From NCBI GenBank assembly GCA_003445555.1, contig DMDI01000231.1, positions 2,074 through 8,880 of the forward strand: a DNA stretch of 6,807 nt, written 5' to 3'. Shown here piece after piece: positions 1 through 4,577 of this stretch. Origin of the DNA: Desulfotomaculum sp. GTDB taxonomy: Bacteria; Bacillota; Desulfotomaculia; Desulfotomaculales; Nap2-2B. The notes under the pieces are model-generated. The model had not been told where the DNA came from, did not search any database, and was given only the letters and a program-made list of their open reading frames with translations. Each line of letters opens with the position of its first letter. The first letter of the stretch is position 1. Both the position numbers and the translations under genes were made by a program.

Positions 1-14
1 TAATTACGAAACAT

Positions 15-20
15 TATACT
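15..20 (+). promoter_or_regulatory. Possible -10 box upstream of mutS2
   Basis: TATACT at 15-20 matches five of six bases of the sigma-A -10 consensus TATAAT. The matching -35 box would lie just off the left edge of the window, so the call cannot be completed. If real, transcription would begin inside or next to the palindromic repeat, placing that hairpin at the 5' end of the mutS2 mRNA. Confidence 0.25.
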
Positions 21-21
21 A

Positions 22-49
22 GTAGGGGCGTTAAATTTAACGCCCCTAC
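22..49. repeat. 28-bp perfect palindrome upstream of mutS2
   Basis: The sequence from GTAGGGGCG to CGCCCCTAC equals its own reverse complement over all 28 bases. As RNA it could fold into a 12-bp stem with a 4-base AAUU loop. The arm GTAGGGGCG resembles intergenic palindromic repeats that I recall from many Bacillota and cyanobacterial genomes; that family link is from memory and not tested here. It could be a mobile REP-like element, the transcript end of a gene off the left edge, or a 5' stem of the mutS2 message. No T-run follows on either strand, so a classic intrinsic terminator is not supported. Confidence 0.9.
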
Positions 50-95
50 AAGTTAAATTTAACGCCCCTACAAGTTAAATTTAACGCCCCTACAA
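30..95. repeat. Three exact 22-bp tandem units
   Basis: Three identical 22-bp copies lie at 30-51, 52-73 and 74-95. Each begins with the 12-bp palindrome GTTAAATTTAAC and ends CGCCCCTACAA. The first copy overlaps the right part of the 28-bp palindrome; copies two and three lack the GGGGCG left arm. This looks like slippage or unequal duplication of the right part of one parent palindrome. There are no spacers between units, so it is not a CRISPR array. The last unit ends two bases before the mutS2 Shine-Dalgarno sequence. The 22-bp period places the small palindromes about two helical turns apart, which would also suit repeated protein binding, but nothing else supports an operator. Confidence 0.9.
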
Positions 96-96
96 A

Positions 97-102
97 AGGA
101 AG
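97..102 (+). promoter_or_regulatory. Ribosome binding site fixing the mutS2 start
   Basis: AGGAAG at 97-102 lies seven bases before the TTG at 110. The nearby ATG at 103 is in another frame and directly touches the site, so it cannot be the start. No other start codon lies upstream in the mutS2 frame before the TAA at 38-40. This selects the TTG start at 110. Confidence 0.75.
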
Positions 103-1399
103 ATGTTTTTTGGAGCAAAGTTTAATTCGTCTGGAATATAATAAAGTTTTAGAGAAAATTGCTTCTTATGCTGTCTCGCCCCTTGGCCGGGAAAAAGTGT
201 TATCTTTACGTCCCCGTACGGATTTGGCTACGATTTTAAAAGAACAAATCCAAACAACCGAAGGAAAAGAATTACGGCGTAAAGAGTCAGGGGTTGATTT
301 TCAGGGATGGTTTGACCTTAGGGCAGAGATTATAAAAGCTACCCGGGGAATTACTTTAACGCCTGCTGAACTTCTTTTAGCAGGGAAAACGCTGGCCACC
401 TGCCGTCAGATTAAAACATTTTTCGCCAATCGCAAGGGACAATATCCTTTATTGGAACAACTGGGGACCAGTTTAGGTGATTTTACGGCTCTGGAACGGA
501 AAATTTCGGCAGTGCTCTCGCCGTCAGGCGAGATAATGGACCAGGCATCACCGGAACTGGCTGACGTTCGCCGTAAACTGGCAAATGTTAAACAACAAAT
601 AAAAGAACGTTTAGAGAGAATGCTTCGCGCTCCGGCCTATATAAAATATTTCCAGGACCTGATCATTACCGTGCGCAACGAACGTTATGTTGTTCCGGTA
701 AAACAGGAATGCCGCTATCAGGTACCGGGAATTATTCATGATCAGTCAGCCAGCGGGGCGACCATTTATGTTGAACCAATGGATCTAATCGAGCCCGGCA
801 ATGAATTACGCCGCCTGCAAGCGCGCGAAGCTAAAGAAATTAACCGCCTTTTATATATTCTTACCCAGGCAGTAGCTGAAAGACATACCGGGCTAAACCA
901 GGCCATAACTATTTTGAGCCAATTGGATTTTATTATGGCTAAAGCTATTTACAGTCAAACTATAAATGCTTTTGCTCCGGAAGTCATCCCCGAATATTAT
1001 CTGGATATTAGACAAGGACGCCACCCTTCACTTAGCTCAAAAAAGGCGGTTCCCTTATCAGTTAAATTGGGTCAGGAATATGATACCTTAATTATTACCG
1101 GGCCTAATGCCGGAGGGAAAACAGTAGCTTTAAAAACAATTGGCTTAACTATTCTTATGGCGCAAGCAGGTTTGCACGTCCCGGCCGAAGAAGGGACAAA
1201 AATAGGACTTTTTGAAATAATATTGGCAGATATTGGGGACGAGCAAAGTATTGAGCAATCCTTGAGCACTTTTTCCGCCCATTTATTGAACATAAAAGAA
1301 ATTTTAAATAGGGCAAACTTAGGCAGTCTTGTTTTATTGGACGAATTAGGGATGGGCACTGACCCGGTGGAAGGCGCGGCCTTAGCCCAAGCAATTTTA

Positions 1400-1402
1400 T
1401 AA
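1400..1402 (+). other. In-frame TAA within mutS2
   Basis: The codons read GCA ATT TTA TAA AAA CTT CAG. The family normally has an acidic or other residue at this place in the AIL-x-x-L helix after Walker B, so a single change from GAA (Glu) or CAA (Gln) would create the stop. TAA is used as the normal terminator of this frame at 2471-2473 and of thrS at 4502-4504, so code reassignment is unlikely. TAA is also not the codon used for selenocysteine or pyrrolysine. Confidence 0.9.
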
Positions 1403-1973
1403 AAACTTCAGGCTAAAGGAGCTAAAACAATTGCTACTACTCACTATGGCGAACTTAAAAATTTTGCTTTAACCCACAAAAAGGCGGTCAATGCTTGTGT
1501 AGAATTCGACCCGGTTACCTATAAGCCTACTTATCGTCTTTTAACGGGACGGCCTGGACTGTCACTTGCTTTTGAAGTGGCTTTAAAGTGCGGTTTAGCA
1601 GAGGAGACAATATCCCGGGCTAAAGAATTTTTAACTGCCGAACAAATTGAGTCGTCAGATTTAATAAAGGATATGTATAAACAACGGCAAGAAACAGAAA
1701 AAGTCCTTCGCCAGACGCAGAAAAAATACCAGCGGGCTAATACCTTAAAAAAGTTATATCAAGACCGCCTGACTAAAGTAACGGCGCAGCGGGATACTAT
1801 TTTAAAAAACGCTTGGGAAAAAGCCGAAGCAATAACAAGGGAGGCTAAAAGGCAAGCCGAAGAAGCAGTTAAAGAACTAAGGGCTAAACTAATAGCTAAG
1901 AATGATAAGGAACGCGAGCTGGCTATTCAAGAAGTTAGAAAAAAGCTCCAGATAAAGACTGTATCCACCAAGG

Positions 1974-2003
1974 GTAAAGAAGCGTCAAATATAGCGCCCC
2001 TAC
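1974..2003. repeat. Degenerate copy of the leader palindrome inside mutS2
   Basis: The right part, 1987-2007, matches the tandem-unit sequence (AAATTTAACGCCCCTAC plus AAGT) at 18 of 21 bases, including an exact CGCCCCTAC. Extending left with one 2-base gap, 1974-2003 aligns with the whole 28-bp palindrome at 23 of 28 bases. It encodes residues 622-632, GKEASNIAPLP, which is the linker between the coiled coil and the KOW-like region. The right-hand match is persuasive; the left arm is weaker because the gap was chosen to fit. Confidence 0.45.
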
Positions 2004-2526
2004 CAGTAGTGGCGGTGGGACAAGAAGTTTATTTGCCGCGGTTAAGACAAAGCGGTTTTGTCCAAAATCTTGCCGAAGACGGGATGGTACAGGTCCAGGT
2101 GGGGATACTTAAGATAAATGTACCCCCGCAAGAACTGTGCTATAAGGAAGCCAAGCGCCGGGGCGTTAAACTACAGCGCTTTTCAGCCGGAGGTACTCAA
2201 ATGGCTGCTTTATTGGCTGAAAAAGCCCGTCATATTGAGACAAGACTGGATTTACGCGGTCTTTCACGTGAAGAAGCATTATATCAGCTGAACCAATATT
2301 TGGACAACGCTGTTTTAGCCGGATTGCCCCGGGCTGAGTTAATACACGGTAAGGGTACGGGCGTTTTAAGGCAGGCTATTCATGAGCAACTAAAAAATGA
2401 CTTTAGAATAAAAGCATTTCGTCTGGGTGAGCTTACGGAAGGCGGGGCCGGGGTAACCATAGTGGAATTGTAATTATTCAGTCACCCTTTTAAGAACGGT
2501 TTTGTTGAATACTTACGTGGAATTTA

Positions 2527-2556
2527 AATACCCGGGGAATCTTCGGGAAGGGTATT
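2527..2556 (+). promoter_or_regulatory. Hairpin in the thrS leader
   Basis: AATACCC (2527-2533) is the exact complement of GGGTATT (2550-2556), giving a 7-bp stem around a 16-base loop. An alternative shorter stem CCCG (2531-2534) with CGGG (2544-2547) would exclude it. No T-run follows, so it is not an intrinsic terminator. The rest of the 117-bp gap (2474-2590) shows only a weak promoter-like pair, TTGTTG at 2502 and TAAATA at 2525 with 17-bp spacing. I see no T-box core (AGGGTGGNACCGCG) and no specifier-type leader. A role in regulating thrS is inference only. Confidence 0.35.
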
Positions 2557-2573
2557 GTTGATAACGTCCAACG

Positions 2574-2581
2574 AAAGGAAG
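2574..2581 (+). promoter_or_regulatory. Ribosome binding site fixing the thrS start
   Basis: AAAGGAAG at 2574-2581 is nine bases before the ATG at 2591. The in-frame TTG at 2555 would add 12 residues (LITSNERKKFF type) not found in the family, has no upstream site of its own, and overlaps the leader hairpin. The ATG at 2591 gives the canonical ThrRS N-terminus MKIKVTLTNG. Confidence 0.85.
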
Positions 2582-2590
2582 AAGTTTTTT

Positions 2591-4504
2591 ATGAAGATAA
2601 AGGTTACTTTAACAAACGGCAAAGTAAAGGAATATCAGGCGGGTACAACTTTGGCTGAGGTAGCCAGGGATGAAAATCCGGACTTAGCCCGGATGGTTTT
2701 AGCCGCTCAAATAAATGATAACCAGGTGGTAGATTTAAATTACCCGTTGGAACAGGACACAAAAGTAAGATTTCTTACTTTTGAAGACGAAGAGGGGAAG
2801 CAAGTTTTCAGGCATAGCGCCGCCCACGTTTTAGCTCAGGCGGTGAAACGCCTGTATCCTCAAACGAAACTGGCTATCGGCCCGGCGATTAAAGACGGCT
2901 TTTACTATGATTTTGACACCTTTCAAAAGTTTACCCCGGAAGAGTTAGAAAAAATTGAACAAGAAATAGGGAATATTATTAAAGATGATCTTCCATTTAC
3001 GCGGACGGAATTGGCACGGGAAGAAGCCCTGGTAAAATTTGATGAAGTAAAGGAAGATTATAAGATAGAATTAATTAATGATTTAACCAATACCCCTGTC
3101 GTTTCTCTTTATACCCAGGGAGAATTTACGGATCTTTGCGCCGGGCCTCATATTCCTTCAACCGGGAAGTTAAGGGCGGTTAAGTTAACCGGCGTAGCGG
3201 GTGCATACTGGCGGGGAGACGAGAAAAATAAAATGCTGCAGCGTATTTACGGAACCGCTTTTCCCTCGCCAGCTCAACTGGAGGAATATTTGTTCCGGCA
3301 GGAGGAGGCCAAACGTCGTGATCACCGCCGCTTGGGTGTTGAACTAGATTTGTTTAGTTTTCACGAAGAAGGGCCGGGTTTCCCCTTTTTTCACCCGGCC
3401 GGCATGGTTTTATATAACCAATTGGTCCAATTCTGGCGGGAAGAGCATAAAAAACAAGGATACCAGGAAATTAAAACCCCCCTTATCTTGAGTCAAGATT
3501 TATGGGAACAGTCAGGGCATTGGGAACACTACCGGGAAAATATGTACTTTACTAAAGTGGATGAGAAAGATTTTGCGGTAAAACCAATGAACTGTCCAGG
3601 CAGCATGCTGATTTACCGGAGCCGGTTGCACAGCTACCGTGATTTACCTGTTCGTCTGGCCGAACTTGGCTTGGTGCACCGGCATGAGCTTTCCGGCGTT
3701 CTGCACGGTTTAATGCGCTTACGCTGTTTTACCCAGGATGACGCGCACCTTTATATGCTGCCTGACCAGGTAGGTAAGGAAATTATTGGGGTAATTAATA
3801 TGGTAGAACAGTTTTACCAGACTTTTGGCTTTAAATACCGGGTCGAACTTTCTACCAAACCTGAAAAAGCTATGGGCTCAGACGAGATTTGGGAAATGGC
3901 TACCCGTGCCCTCCAAGATGCGCTGGAGGCTAAAGGTATGACTTATAAAGTAAATGCGGGGGACGGCGCCTTTTACGGTCCCAAAATCGACTTCCACTTA
4001 GAGGATAGTTTGGGCCGGTCATGGCAGTGTGGGACCATCCAGTTGGATTTTTTAATGCCCGAAAAATTTGATTTATTTTATATTGGCGGGGACGGGCAAA
4101 AACACCGTCCGGTGATGGTTCACCGGGTAATATTTGGCAGTATTGAACGTTTTATCGGGATTTTAATTGAACATTACGCCGGAAACTTGCCGTTGTGGTT
4201 GTCCCCGGTGCAGGTAAAAGTGCTGCCTATCGCCGACCGTCACGTAGTTTACGCCGAAGAGGTTACCGCCAACCTGGCAAAAGAACAAATCCGGGCGGAA
4301 TTAGATACCCGCCGGGAAAAAATCAATTATAAGATCCGGGAGGCCCAGCTTCGTAAAATACCCTATATGCTGGTCATAGGCGATAAAGAAGCAGCTAATA
4401 AGACCGTTGCTTTACGCACACCTCTACAAGGAGATCAGGGTCCTGTTCCGTTACCGCCGCTGGTGCAAATAATAAAACAAAAAATTGAAAATAAGGCCCT
4501 ATAA
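2591..4504 (+). CDS. thrS: Threonine--tRNA ligase (ThrRS)
   Basis: Cytoplasmic class II synthetase that joins threonine to tRNA-Thr using ATP, and edits mischarged serine. The 637-residue length fits the full bacterial form (about 640). Domains in order: TGS domain (about 1-62); editing domain with HSAAH (His75, His79) and LCAGPH (Cys183, His187); catalytic core with motif 1 near KTPLILSQDLWEQSGHW, motif 2 RHELSGVLHGLMRLRCFTQDDAH (Arg364, Glu366) and motif 3 around MVHRVIFGSIERF (Arg512); C-terminal anticodon-binding domain (about 540-637). The catalytic zinc ligands are all present: Cys335, His386 and His511, at nearly the same numbers as in the E. coli enzyme. A small oddity is RCF in motif 2 where RGF is common. 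It lies 117 bp after mutS2 on the same strand and converges with the PBP gene. infC, a frequent downstream neighbour of thrS, is absent. The gene looks intact and functional. Confidence 0.98.
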   Translation: MKIKVTLTNGKVKEYQAGTTLAEVARDENPDLARMVLAAQINDNQVVDLNYPLEQDTKVRFLTFEDEEGKQVFRHSAAHVLAQAVKRLYPQTKLAIGPAIKDGFYYDFDTFQKFTPEELEKIEQEIGNIIKDDLPFTRTELAREEALVKFDEVKEDYKIELINDLTNTPVVSLYTQGEFTDLCAGPHIPSTGKLRAVKLTGVAGAYWRGDEKNKMLQRIYGTAFPSPAQLEEYLFRQEEAKRRDHRRLGVELDLFSFHEEGPGFPFFHPAGMVLYNQLVQFWREEHKKQGYQEIKTPLILSQDLWEQSGHWEHYRENMYFTKVDEKDFAVKPMNCPGSMLIYRSRLHSYRDLPVRLAELGLVHRHELSGVLHGLMRLRCFTQDDAHLYMLPDQVGKEIIGVINMVEQFYQTFGFKYRVELSTKPEKAMGSDEIWEMATRALQDALEAKGMTYKVNAGDGAFYGPKIDFHLEDSLGRSWQCGTIQLDFLMPEKFDLFYIGGDGQKHRPVMVHRVIFGSIERFIGILIEHYAGNLPLWLSPVQVKVLPIADRHVVYAEEVTANLAKEQIRAELDTRREKINYKIREAQLRKIPYMLVIGDKEAANKTVALRTPLQGDQGPVPLPPLVQIIKQKIENKAL

Positions 4505-4537
4505 ATGAAATTGAATATTTGATTATCCAGGGAAGGG

Positions 4538-4577
4538 GCGGCTTTATCCGTAAACGGAATAGTCTAATCCACGCCGC
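4538..4577. terminator. Weak hairpin in the convergent gap
   Basis: The gap between thrS and the PBP gene (4505-4576) is only 72 bp. GCGGC at 4538-4542 can pair with GCCGC at 4573-4577, with a small internal stem TCCG (4547-4550) and CGGA (4555-4558). Neither strand shows the T-run of an intrinsic terminator after it, and the right arm enters the PBP stop codon. It is the best candidate for a shared transcription end, but the support is thin; Rho-dependent ending or overlapping transcripts are equally possible. Confidence 0.2.

Larger units (their letters stand above)
110..2473 (+). pseudogene. MutS2 (Smr-containing), interrupted by one in-frame TAA
   Basis: Known role of the family: homodimeric ATPase with a C-terminal Smr nuclease domain, acting in the cytoplasm to split or rescue collided ribosomes and reported to suppress recombination in some species. 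Seen here: the N-terminus MEQSLIRLEYNKVLEK is typical; Walker A GPNAGGKT is at residues 331-338, STFSAH at 386-391, and Walker B LVLLDELGMGTDP at 407-419. A TAA stands at codon 431. The same frame then continues with the ATTHYGELK switch (His445), a charged coiled coil (about 510-610), a KOW-like stretch (about 633-680), and an Smr domain with LDLRG (713-717) and HGKGTG (746-751). Total length would be 787 residues, normal for MutS2, with no frameshift. As read, the product stops at 430 residues, before completing the ATPase and without coiled coil or Smr. It is either a very young pseudogene, a base-call error, or a read-through case. Family assignment is very secure; the pseudogene status is not. 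Confidence 0.85.

Noticed and set aside
30..95. CRISPR array
   Set aside because: The units are directly tandem with no unique spacers, and no cas-like gene is present.
1072..1394. Minus-strand open frames inside mutS2
   Set aside because: They lie opposite conserved MutS2 ATPase sequence, have no start context, and show no recognisable protein features; they are shadows of the real gene.
1400..1402. Genetic code reassignment or a special amino acid at TAA
   Set aside because: TAA ends this frame at 2471 and thrS at 4502 in the expected places, and selenocysteine and pyrrolysine use TGA and TAG.
1577..2473. A separate gene starting at the GTG at 1577
   Set aside because: The frame is continuous with mutS2 back to the TAA at 1400, and the codons from 1403 to 1576 encode conserved MutS2 residues, so this is the downstream part of one broken gene.
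2555..2590. TTG at 2555 as the thrS start
   Set aside because: It adds 12 residues outside the family pattern and lacks a ribosome binding site, while ATG at 2591 has a strong one and gives a canonical N-terminus.
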